Below are positions 46,369 to 56,376 of a DNA stretch of 64,000 nt, piece by piece. Every line of letters starts with the position of its first letter. Positions within the stretch are counted from its first letter, which is position 1. Below the pieces are notes generated by a model. That model was not told the origin of the DNA and made no database searches. It saw nothing but the letters and a program-made list of their open reading frames with translations. The DNA lies in the NCBI RefSeq assembly GCF_030272615.1, contig NC_081412.1, forward strand, positions 542,580,335-542,644,334, given 5' to 3'. Made by a program: the position numbers and the translations under genes. Source of the DNA: Cryptomeria japonica (Eukaryota > Streptophyta > Pinopsida > Cupressales > Cupressaceae).

Positions 46369-47593
46369 TGTTGGCATTTTTGATGATTATGTTGTGATTG
46401 TCATTGATGGACACACACTTGCTATGAGATCACTTTTTGAATGTATGAATTATGCTCAACCGATATTTGTTCCAAACCGGTATTATGTTGTAGTCTTTAG
46501 ACTATAGATGTTAAGCAAAAAGTGTTTACCGATCTCAAGTGGTATAAAGACCCAAGCAACATGAAGAGGTCAAGCAGTTTGAGGATCTCAAGTAGAGCAG
46601 AGCAAAGGAGCTAAAAGCAGCAGTTATCATTTTCCTAGTCTTCATTTTTATTAACCGATAATCTATTTTATAATTGAACTGATATTACTTTGAGTTACCA
46701 ACCGGTAACTAGTAAAGTTGTATAAACTGGTAATACTCTATGATGAGTTACCAACTAGTATATTTTTGTGATGAGTTACCATCCACCAACACTTTGATGG
46801 TGATTTTGTGTCATGTTACCAAATGTGTCTAGATACAATGAACCTAGGAACTTGCAATGTAATCCTATTGGACCGACATGAAATCAGATTCCTTTTAAGG
46901 ACATCATGTCTAGGGTTTTGAATATGTGTGTAGCTGTTAGGTTTTTGGTGGTTGACGAAGCTCTTGTATGTGCGATCTTAACTAAGAAGATCAAGTCTGT
47001 GTGCTGTAACAGAGTGTGGATTTACTAAAGACTGAAGTAATGCTGAAATGCATTAGCAATGAGCTACAATGGATCTAATCAAGCAAACTATGCCATTTGC
47101 TAGATCATTCACTTGTTGATTACTCACATCTTTGACAAGTCAAAAACCCTTAACCGGGTAGGCCCAGAAAAGCCTTTGTAAATCCTCTAACAAGGTGATT
47201 CACTTCTGCGAATCTGAAATCCTCTCAAAAGGTAGTCTTTAATCGGGCTTATCTCCTAACAGAGATTGAGATTCCTAACATGATCCATTCTGGTAAAGAA
47301 CATTGTATGACCTTAACCAGTCTGACCTTAACTGGTCTGGTTACTATTCTGCAGATAGTTACTTGTGAGTTTCATCTCACCATGGTTTTTCCCATTTGGG
47401 TTTTCACGTCAAAATCTCTTGTGTTATGGTGATTGTGCTTCTATGGGTGGATGCCTTATTTTCTATTTAGTTTGCATGTGTTTTAACCGGTTTGTTTGTG
47501 AAACTGTTTTACTGGTTTACTGCTAGACTATTAAAGTGTTTAAGTATAGTATTTTTTGGTATACTAATTCAAACCCCCTCTTAGTATTCATCA
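46369..47593 (+). repeat. 3' LTR
   Basis: It starts TGTTGGCATTTTTGATGATT and ends TTAGTATTCATCA, matching 39942-41126 with scattered substitutions and small indels (for example a duplicated ACCTTAACC(A/T)GTCTG near 47310-47340). Confidence 0.93.
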
Positions 47594-47598
47594 GGCAA
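47594..47598 (+). other. Right target-site duplication of the LTR element
   Basis: GGCAA, one mismatch from GACAA at 39937-39941. Confidence 0.55.
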
Positions 47599-47899
47599 CA
47601 CTCCCAATCTTAACAACACCATTATCTTAGGATTGATCAAAAGATGTAGAAAGTTTTAGATCATGGATGATCATCCCCTCTACATAGGAGTCCAGATTAC
47701 CTTGAATAACCTTATTCTAGAGCTCCCCATTGTTCTTGAAATTGGAGCATTTATCAAGTTCAACCTGGTTCAAATCACCTCCCATCTTTGAAAAACTAGA
47801 AGCTAGATTGAGAAAAAAATAGGTCTGATAGAAACAATGATAGGTACCAATAGTATTGAAGTCTCACCACCTTATCCAACAAGGAAAGGAGAAGGTGAT

Positions 47900-48410
47900 A
47901 ATATAAATTATCAAAAAGGCAAGCTTGAGATTATGCATCATTAATAGGTAAGTCATTCGAGATCATGGCACATGCCACAATTGGGATTTTGTGTAGGTGA
48001 GACCATTTTTTAAATTATTAACCATCATGTCTAATCCTGCTAGCTTGTCCACCACATAGTTGTACTCACACCACATGTGGCAGAATCTAACATAGCCAAG
48101 AGTAGGAAGGAGAGCACAACACTTGGCGATGAGAGAGTTAGTATTCTAGTTCAGTTTAGCCACCCTATTAAGCATCATAATAATATTGCAAGAGTCACCT
48201 TCCATAATGATTCATCTCAGACCCTTCTCCTTGGCAACAAGTAACTCGTGAAACACTAAAGTCACTTCAGCCATGCTGGAGGTTTGGACACCAAATTTTT
48301 CCACATAGGCAACGATTAAGCAATAGTGTGAGTCTCTGATCACACCACCCCATTCTGCCAAAGCTGGGTTACCATGGGAAGAGTAATCAAAATTTAACTT
48401 TAGCTAACCA
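47900..48410 (-). pseudogene. LINE ORF2 RNase H domain remnant
   Basis: On the minus strand from 48403 the frame reads KLNFDYSSHGNPALAEWGG, then VIRDS, SSMAEVTLVFHELLVAKEKG and MEGDSCNIIMMLN. This is the plant LINE RNase H domain. The three catalytic acids are present: Asp in LNFD, Glu in MAE and Asp in EGDS. A TGA near 48218 follows KGLR, and further stops follow. The domain lies at the C-terminal end of ORF2 in plant L1-type LINEs and degrades the RNA strand of the hybrid. The reverse transcriptase part would be upstream (above 48420), where I see only a low-complexity G tract and degenerate sequence. The LTR element at 39942-47593 separates it from the tract at 37.85-39.94 kb. Confidence 0.7.
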
Positions 48411-48415
48411 ATATT

Positions 48416-48442
48416 GGGGGGGGGGAGTTGGGGGGGGGGGGG
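48416..48442 (+). repeat. Poly-G tract (G10-AGTT-G13)
   Basis: Ten G, AGTT, then thirteen G. Its length may be uncertain because homopolymers are error-prone. Confidence 0.9.
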
Positions 48443-48523
48443 TCCCTCACCATTTCATAATTGAGAGCCACTATCTCATTCAATTTTGTATTAAGAGTCT
48501 CATAGTTGTGTTGTAATTTTGTG

Positions 48524-48652
48524 ATAACCTTAATTAATGATATGAGATTTCCATAATCCATGCTATATTCTCTTAATTTTTTCTGGATTCAATTGTGTAT
48601 GTAAAATACACACACAATCTAATCCAAAAAAATTAAGAGAATAACCTTAATT
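48524..48652. mobile_element. Small foldback insertion flanked by 12-bp direct repeats
   Basis: ATAACCTTAATT occurs at 48524-48535 and 48641-48652. Between them lies an inverted repeat with arms 48567-48600 and 48606-48642: ATTCTCTTAATTTTTT with AAAAAAATTAAGAGAAT, and GGATTCAATTGTGTAT with ATACACACACAATCTAATCC. The hairpin is off-centre in the insertion. It could be a tiny MITE or a foldback formed during repair. Confidence 0.5.
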
Positions 48653-49390
48653 GTTTCCTTCCTTTCCTCCCTCTAGTCCACCTTATCACCGAGAGTCTTA
48701 ATTTCCTACTCCAAATTATTCCCTTTCCCAAGCCTCTCAGCCAGATCATTACCCGGTAACTAGACCTTTTCATATTTTTCTTCCATTTCCCAATTCGAAG
48801 CTCTAGTGTGAGCCTTGGCCAACACTTCCAATATATTGATTTTATTCTTTACAATATTAAACTAGGCAAGGAGCCAGTGAATGATGGAGTTCTACCTATT
48901 ATAGGAACCACAAAGTTCATTAACATTCTCAACAATTTCTGGTAAATCCCACTTTCAATAAATATGTGTTTTCTTTTTTTCCAAATTTTGATGAACAAGT
49001 AAGAAATAAGATAAAAATATCTTACATTAATTTATGGAAAAAAATGGAGACACTAGAAAAATAAATTAAAAATCAAAACCTTAACATATTCAAAACATAA
49101 AAAAATTACATGGCTAGAAAGCTAAGAGAGAGGTGAATGTTATTGTGGCATTTCCTTAAAATTTGTATTAAAATATGTGCAAATGTGATAGACAACATGT
49201 TTGACATTGTGTCAATTTTTTAAACTTTATTAAAAGGACATTCTTGGTTCTTGAAAAGTCAAATCAAGCCTTTTGGTTGGATACCTGATAGAAATCCAAA
49301 TTTAAGGTTTCAAATTTCCTAAAGCAAACTATTATGTGAGCACATCATAACATGCACACATTTTAATGCACTCACATTTTGGGGAACAAA
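48653..49390. other. Spacer, degenerate, no supported gene
   Basis: The minus strand up to about 48960 has possible remnants of coding sequence but too many stops to identify. The rest is AT-rich. Confidence 0.4.
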
Positions 49391-49391
49391 C

Positions 49392-49622
49392 TATTAAAAA
49401 GGTGATAAAATAAAATAGAAAAATAAATTAGAAAATAGTTGAACAAAAAAAGTGAAATATTGATTTGATTGAGATTCAAATGGATTGATCACATATTGCT
49501 GCACATTGGCTATTATAAAGCCATTATTTATCCATAAAACTAACTTAAAGGATTATAACATCCCACATCTAACCATACTACTAGAAATTTCTAATTAATT
49601 AATTTATTTTAAACTATCAACT
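49392..49622 (-). repeat. Truncated short LTR (minus strand), partner of 56059-56326
   Basis: It shares with 56059-56326, in the same orientation, GAAATATTGATTTGATTGAG, CAAATGGATTGATCA and TTGGCTATTATAAAGCCAT. The first 30 or so bases of the LTR (TGTTGGAAAATG...) are missing at its right end. Confidence 0.6.
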
Positions 49623-49734
49623 TGTAGAGGCAGAAAAATAAACCACACTCATAGGAGGATAACAATCTGGGTAAGTACAAGGTAATGGGCCACAAATTGG
49701 CGGAAGTCTGCGCGTTGGAAAACATGCTCTTAGA

Positions 49735-49965
49735 AATGGGGGCCCATTTTTTCTTCGGGCCCTCGAGGCAAAAAGTCACGGGGGCCTGAGGCGAAACTAA
49801 ATGGGCCCTCATTTTGTTCTCAAATGGGGGCCTGCTTGAAAATGAAACGGGGTCCTATTTTTAAACCGGATTTAACCCATTTTTTTGGGCGTATTTTTCA
49901 TTTTTACCTATAACTGTAGTGAGAAAAGGAGATAAAAAATGGGCCCCCATGCTGTGGACTCCATT
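49735..49965. repeat. Left GGGCCC palindrome cluster
   Basis: AAATGGGGGCCCATTTTTT (49736), CGGGCCCTCGAGG, AAATGGGCCCTCATTTTG (49800), AAATGGGGGCCTG and AAAATGGGCCCCCATG (49938) recur within 230 bases. Each centres on GGGCCC or a one-base variant. Confidence 0.75.
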
Positions 49966-50395
49966 TCAAGCCTCCACCACTATCCCAGGTAGACATTCGA
50001 TCATCCATTTTCACATTTTTTAATTTTCTTGTATATTTTTCTTGTTTTTTGAGTATTATTTAAGTTTTTCTGGTATTATATAAGTTTTGTTTTTAAAGTA
50101 GCCTATAAGTAAATTTGTTTTTACATTTATAAATTCTTAATTTTGATCTGAAATATTCTTCAACAGTTAACCCTAAACCCTAAACCAAAATCAACAAATT
50201 TATAAATCAAAACCAAATCTAGATAGTTAACAAAACAAAATATCAATTTTACAAGATACAAGATATCTCAAAAACATCAAAACCAAAACCAAATCGAGAC
50301 AAAACTGAAACTAAATGGAAATCAAAACCAAAACCAAATCGAAACCAAACCGAAACTAAATGGATGTATCAAAACCAAAACCAAAACAAAATATC

Positions 50396-51550
50396 ATGGC
50401 ATGTGTCATTGCATAATAGGTCTTGGCATAATAGGACCTATTATGCCATGACATGGCATAATAGGACCAATTATGGCATGCCATGACATAATAGGACATA
50501 TCATGTCATCATGGCATAATATGTCCTATTATACCATGATATGACATAATAAAGTCAAACTACGACCTCTCAAATGTGTCGAATAAAGAAAATGAACTAT
50601 ATGCTATTGAGCATAGATAATGTTAACTAACGTATACGTAATCATGTCTATTAAAGATTATGAAAAAGACGCTAGTGTATGAGTTATCATAAAGTTTCTG
50701 TCTCAATCTTAATAGTTTTTTTCCTTTTTTTCTTTCACTTTATAATGATTATCAACTTGTTTGACCAAGTGCTCTTCCTCTATGTTAAAATTCCTAACAT
50801 TGTAACTTCATTCACCCTAATGGTGTGAACTCAACATTAACACATATATTCTTACACATGGAAGTGGTGGGCTACCAAGGTCAAGGTCATCCATAGCTCT
50901 AAATGTAAACCTCAAGGGTCCTCATTCAGGAAGACTCTACTTAGATATTCCATTTGGTAAATAAAAGGCTTCATAGTTTATACATCAATATTAGAGGGAT
51001 TTAATTCTCTCATCTTGTATAATATCTCTAATTTCTTAATGAGACCTTCAAAACGTGAATATTCATTAATAATTAGCCATTGACATAGTCAAATTATTAT
51101 AGATTTGGTAACTATTTTCCTATTATTCCATGACATGACATAATAGGACCAATTATGGACCTATTATGGTATGCCATGGCATAATAGGACATATTATGCC
51201 ATCATGTCATATTAAGGCATGACATGGCATAATAGGAATATAGTAGGTCCTATTATGCCATGACATGGCACAATAGGACGCATTATGCCATGATGGCAAA
51301 TTATGTTCCTATTATGCCATGTCATGGTATGACAGGACCAACTATGGACCTAATATGTCCTATTATGCCATGACATTTCATAATAGGTCCATAGTTGGTC
51401 CTATCATACCATGACATGGCATAATAGGTTTATTATGCAATGCCATGCCATAATAGGTCCTATTATACCATGAAATGGCACAATAGGACCGTTTATGCCA
51501 TGTCATGACATACTAGGACATATTATGCCATCATGACATAATGTGTCCTA
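50396..51550. repeat. Two blocks of a palindromic CATGGCATAATAGG repeat
   Basis: At 50396-50545 and 51115-51550 the unit CATGGCATAATAGG alternates with its reverse complement CCTATTATGCCATG, often back to back (TAATAGGACCTATTATGCC). Units are 14-30 bases. A 50-base arm at 51308-51357 is inverted at 51379-51428 with two mismatches and a 21-base loop. The 570 bases between the blocks are ordinary AT-rich sequence. Confidence 0.9.
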
Positions 51551-51947
51551 TTACATTCATTTTCTTTTTCAGAGAGGGTGGTGTAATATTTTCTATTTTT
51601 ATTTCTTTTCGTATTGGTGTATTAAATTTATATCCAACTTCATTTAAATCAGTAATTTGATTGGCATCATAGTCTTGGGGATTAAAAAATATATTAGGAT
51701 TCACATCCACATGAACATTTGCATCAATAGTCATACTTGTGTTTGGTTCTACATTGCTTGCATCCATCATGATCTCTTCAATGGTCTCATCTACAACGAG
51801 CACTGAACTAGATGCTTCAATGTTCTTCAATTGTTGTTGTTGTGATCTTCTATCTCTCCGGCATTTTGCCTCCTTCTTTCTTTGTGCTTGAATTTCGTTT
51901 GCTATCATTGTATTCCTTTGTTTCTTTTGATGTTTCTTTGAACCCAT
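51531..51947 (-). CDS. Hypothetical 138-residue basic protein
   Basis: This is an uninterrupted minus-strand frame (start 51947, MGSKKHQKKQRNTMIANEI). The N-terminus is very basic and helical (RKKEAKCRRDRRSQQQQLK), followed by an acidic middle and NIFFNPQDYDANQITDLNE. It ends by running into the palindromic array, so the last residues are array-encoded and the frame may be truncated. Basic, Arg/Gln-rich starts of this kind occur in several plant transposon proteins, including Helitron-type ones, but no catalytic motif is present. It could be the first exon of a lost transposase or a chance frame. Composition looks protein-like. Confidence 0.4.
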   Translation of the reverse strand: MGSKKHQKKQRNTMIANEIQAQRKKEAKCRRDRRSQQQQLKNIEASSSVLVVDETIEEIMMDASNVEPNTSMTIDANVHVDVNPNIFFNPQDYDANQITDLNEVGYKFNTPIRKEIKIENITPPSLKKKMNVIGHIMS

Positions 51948-52109
51948 CTTTACAAACTCCTCTTTAAAAAATAATATTTCTTTTTATAGAGTTCTTCTGA
52001 AATTTGTGTAAAAAAGATAAAAAAGTAGTGCCAAATGCTGTTAAAAATATTTATCAGTACAAATTCCAATGATAATCTGGTAAATTGATGCAATCCATCC
52101 TTTTTTTGG

Positions 52110-52232
52110 ACAAAATGGGGGTCGATTATTTATATAAAGGGCCCTCGTTTTAAAAATGGGGGCCCGTTCCAAAAACCAATAGTTAAAAAAGGAACGGGCC
52201 CCCCTTTTCAAAACGGGGGCCTGTTCCATGGA
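52110..52232. repeat. Right GGGCCC palindrome cluster
   Basis: AAATGGGGGTCGATT (52114), AAAGGGCCCTCGTTTT (52137), AAAATGGGGGCCCGTTCC (52154), GGAACGGGCCCCCCTTTT (52191) and AAAACGGGGGCCTGTTCC (52210). GGGGGCCCGTTCC and GGAACGGGCCCCCC form a hairpin with arms about 20 bases apart. The cluster is related to 49735-49965. Confidence 0.75.
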
Positions 52233-53075
52233 AGTTGATTCCACAACCCAACACTTGCCTCAGGATTAGGTCTAGGATAGGCCTGGGATGGCCACACCTG
52301 AGATATGGACCTGCAAATTCAAATCTCCATGAATGAAAGCACTAATATGAACTTCTAAAATAGTTTACGTGCCTCTAATTAGAGAATTTTTATACGAAAT
52401 TAAAACCTATTTCAGATTATACTGTCTAGATTCTAGATATGTAATTTAAAAAAAAAATGATTATTTTAACTATTTTTTATTTAATTTATACTAAATTAGG
52501 TCCATAAACTTGAAATATTAACTAATTTTGTTAATTTAATAATTTTTTTTATTTTAATGAATTTTGATTTTTTTTTATATTTTATCAATCTACACAAAAT
52601 TATTTTCTATTTAAAAAAAAATAAAAAATGTTAAGTTTACATCAAATTATGTGGGCCGTACACATCAATTTTTTAAAAAGATAATTATGATCATTACAAA
52701 ATTAATTTAAAAAAAAATACAAACAAATATGCTCATCAATCTTCAGTGTGTTACAAACCATTTCCCAAAATGGTTTGAGAAAATAATTTTAATTGTGTCA
52801 AAAAGTGTGGGTCATACACATGCATGGTATGGTCCCAAAACATACATTTTAGAAGTCCATTCAAAAAGTTATTTTTTATCATGTGGGTATTAAAATAAAT
52901 TACTTATTTGGAAAGTAGAATCAGAGGGTTATCTTTTATATTAATGACTTTTTCAAGGATTCAGTCTCCAAGTGTTTCAAAATTTAAGCTCAAATGAGAC
53001 AAAACCTAAAAATGAGGGAAAACACTTCCACTTTTTGGCCAAAATATGGACTCAAATTCTTGCACTTACCCATCT

Positions 53076-56047
53076 CTCAAGGACTTATTAATCTACCTAT
53101 CCACTCCGGATGAGTACAAAAGCCTAAGGCTGTCAAATACACCATAGATAACACTGAATGCATCACAAAGGCTTCCTTACACCCTCTAAAAACTCTCTAT
53201 CCAAGGACACACTCGCCAATATTAGATGACAAAGCAACACACTAGCCTCTTGTACGAACAGAGTACAAAGTTCCATACAGAGAGATCAGGGTGATAGATA
53301 CATGTTCCAGCTGAAGTAAAATAGATGAACATATATAAAAAAAAGCAAAACAAAACTATGAAAATGTAAAAGAACAAATGAAAGAGAGGAAGGAAATAAT
53401 CTTACAACCAGTCCATGATTGAATCCTCTAGAAAAGCAATTATTCTCCAATGAAACCTACACATAGAGGAAAATGTTAGGGTTGTATAGGGGTTCACCTT
53501 AGTCAAATGCCCACTTTGGTGTTTCCTCCTCCACAAACAACCAAATAGATAGATAGATCAAAAGATAAATATATAGAATGATAAATGATCAAATAGATAT
53601 GGTATGTGATGAATCCCCATATTCTCAAAGACAAGATAACTAAAAAGATATTATTAGATAGGCTTGAGAAAGATAAGAGAGGTAGGAATATTATTGCGAG
53701 ATCTTGACAATGTTGTAGCAAATTAGAGATACTGTAGCAAGCAAGAGAGAGCAAGAGAAAGTTGTGAGAGCCCAAAGAATCATAGATATTTCTTTAGGGA
53801 ACCAAGACTGATTGTATAGATTGAAAGGATGGATTTAAAATGAGAGAATCAGAAGGAAAAGAGGATTGGCGAGCCATTTAGAAGATTTTGAGCCGTTTCC
53901 ATCAACCAAGATAGGTGACAAGTGCCAAAATGCGCAAAAATGACATTTCAATGTTAAGATGCCATAGGATGTATGCATGGTGCATGGACGTCTACACAAC
54001 GCGCTAGTATCTAAATGAATCATGATAAAAAATGATGTGTGGCAAGAGAAACACATGGCTAATAGAAAACAAAAGATGAAGGTTAGCTGATAAAAGGTGT
54101 CCTAAGCATTTTGAAAGGTAAAAGGTTTATGAAAGGATTGAAATAAGCCTACTCAAATGATAGGGAAAAGAACACTAAAGTGGCTACAAAAGTGTTGGTG
54201 GAATTGCAAAGGGGTATACAATTTTCAATACTACACAACTAAAGTAAACAAAATATGTAATATTTTCCAACATAATCTCTTGTTACTTTAATCTAAATAA
54301 GGGTGAAACATTGTAAGAATTGAATGAAATCCTTCTAGAGACTTTGATGAAGCATCTTCACCAATACTCCTCTCTTGCAGGCATGAAACACTAGATTCAC
54401 CTCATCAATGGATCTCCTAATTTTAGAACTTATGAATCTCTACACAACATGAGAGAACATAAAGTGTCCCCAACCTCCTTGCACAATGAGACAATGAATT
54501 TCGTTGAAAATTTTGTATCTCCATCATGTGTGTCAAAATTCCTCCTCTAGTGATAAACATGAGAGAACAAATCTCCTCCAAGAGACAACATCTCCTATGA
54601 GAGTATCAAATTCCTCCTCTAGTATTGTGGAAACAATTCATCCTCTTCTCTACAAAACCTCAACCAAACATAAATACATTAAATTCACTCATAAGAATCT
54701 CAAGATGCTAATCCCGCTTTTTTCTTCAAGGATATTCACAAGCAATTTCAAGATACTAGGCCCCCTATTTTTTCCAAGAACATGAATGTTTCCAAGTCCC
54801 CTCTTTTCTTTTGGGACACAAATGGGAAACGATGTTTTTCATGTAGTGAATCATCCCTAAGAGAGAAGTTAGCTCAAGATGATAGATGTCCTCCTACCTC
54901 CTTTTCCTTCAACATTTGATTTGTCATATTTATGCTCTATACATTTGATGTTGCATATGAATATTGGTAGGCACTGTCAAGTGTACCAAGGATGGCCCTA
55001 AAAGTCTAAACATAAGGGGACATAAATACATTAAACTAAGAATGTCGAATTCAACTGATAATGCATCTATTATAATATTAAAAACACTAATGTATTTGGA
55101 TTATCATTCTCTTTGTCTTGTCATATGTATGGATGAGGAAGTCCAATGTAAGACTTGAAAAATGTATCATTGGCAGCTTTAAGAGTATAGACATTAGAAG
55201 ACACAACCATGTTTAAATGAAGAAAGGTGTCTACATCCATTACTATGAGTTCTTTTTGTTTCTCTTCAAAAATAAAAAAATAATAATTTAAAATCCAATA
55301 TTTCTCTAATGGATAAAATTTTATCAAACTAATCCAGTCTTCCCATACACAAGTCACTTATAAACCACACTTTAACTATAAACTCATATAATAAGATATA
55401 TATGAGTACATTTATATGATGTTAATATGAATATATTTCTTATGCACATTACTCCATAGTGTGACTTATATTCTTCCAAAGCATTATCAAAATTACCTAC
55501 TATATGAACTTAATGTCTTCAAAAAATAGCACCTCACAATAATGAATACAATCTCAAAAAATGATAATTGACAATTGCAAATTCTAACTCCTAGCACTGA
55601 AATTTTTTCATTGCCCTCATATTATGTGTTAATAACTTGGCCAACATATTTCATTAAAGACAATGGTCTCCTTACACAACTGCCAACATAAATGAGAAAC
55701 TAAAGAATTTTACCTTTTCACGTGGCTAGAATATGAAATTTATCTTGCTTCTACTATACATGCCTTAGAGAATGGAGATTTCAATTGATGGAGACATCCA
55801 TGTATGATCATAAAAATTATAAATGACTTATCCTTCCCTTCTTCTAGCAAACAATCCACACCTTTCCTTCTTCAACAACTCTGTGACATGCCAACACTAA
55901 AACACAATGTTCAAATTAGATGAACACAAGATAGAAAGAGGGATTTTCCTAACACGATTATATTAAACTTAGGCACTTCATAGTCTTCATCATTTACAAC
56001 ATGACTTCTATAATCTATTGGCTAGGCATAGATAATTTTGATCAACA
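53076..56047. other. Probable internal remnant of the minus-strand short-LTR element, no gene
   Basis: No maintained coding frame. 53430-53540 resembles part of the dispersed repeat at 10.9 and 16.0 kb. 54245-54273 carries a second LTR start (AATATGTAATATTTTCCAACA) in the same orientation as 56300-56326. Confidence 0.4.
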
Positions 56048-56058
56048 CTCTAATACCA
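56048..56058 (-). other. Primer-binding site, tRNA-Met type, mutated
   Basis: On the minus strand TGGTATTAGAG abuts the LTR end; the canonical site is TGGTATCAGAG. Confidence 0.6.
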
Positions 56059-56326
56059 TGTTAAAATGGTGGTAAACAAAATAAAAAAATTAAATTAGAC
56101 TATTATTAAACAAGAAAAATGAAATATTGATTTGGTTGGAATTCAAATGGATTGATCATACATTGTCTCATATTGGCTATTATAAAGCCATCATTTGCCC
56201 ATTAAACTAACCTACAAGAACATAACTTCTCACAACTAACAAAACTACTAACAATATATATTCAATTTATTAACTAAATTATAAACTATAAACTAAACTA
56301 AATAAAATATGTAACATTTTCCAACA
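56059..56326 (-). repeat. Short copia-type LTR (268 bp), minus strand
   Basis: Read on the minus strand it starts TGTTGGAAAATGTTACAT and ends CACCATTTTAACA, followed at once by the primer site. A truncated partner is at 49392-49622, so the pair may bound a 6.9-kb minus-strand element that has lost recognisable coding sequence. Confidence 0.65.
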
Positions 56327-56376
56327 CAAAAAGTGTTCCTCATGCATGAAAACTTATCCTTACAAGAACGCGAGTG

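Larger units (their letters stand above)
39942..47593 (+). mobile_element. Complete pol-less LTR retrotransposon, copia-like (7.65 kb)
   Basis: It has two LTRs (39942-41126 and 46369-47593), a primer site for initiator tRNA-Met, a polypurine tract and a 5-bp target duplication with one mismatch. The internal 5.24 kb holds a gag with three canonical zinc knuckles (41177-42457) and a second large ORF (42899-46062). No protease DSG/DTG, integrase HHCC/DDE or reverse transcriptase YxDD motif is visible, so it is non-autonomous and needs enzymes in trans. From memory it fits the class of terminal-repeat retrotransposons that keep only gag (TR-GAG), here with an extra ORF. It inserted into a LINE-like remnant. 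The LTRs differ at many positions, so the insertion is not recent. Confidence 0.85.
49669..53071. mobile_element. Candidate 3.4-kb terminal-inverted-repeat element
   Basis: GGGTAAGTACAAG at 49669-49681 is the reverse complement, with one mismatch, of CTTGCACTTACCC at 53059-53071. Similarity continues weakly for about 25 more bases (CCACAAATTGGC versus CCATATTTTGGC). ATCT flanks both ends (49665-49668, 53072-53075), a possible 4-bp target duplication. Inside are GGGCCC palindrome clusters near both ends, two blocks of a palindromic CATGGCATAATAGG repeat and one 138-codon frame. No transposase was recognised. The match is short, so chance is not excluded. The right palindrome cluster lies 0.8 kb from its end while the left is only 70 bases in, an asymmetry that weakens the case. 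Confidence 0.4.

Noticed and set aside
50167-50186. Telomere-like CCCTAAACCCTAAACC
   Set aside because: Only about two and a half units; such short runs occur by chance in AC-rich DNA.
51531-51947. Helitron Rep/helicase identity for the 138-residue frame
   Set aside because: Only a basic N-terminal composition is shared; no Rep HUH motif, helicase motif or Helitron 3' hairpin with CTRR end was found.
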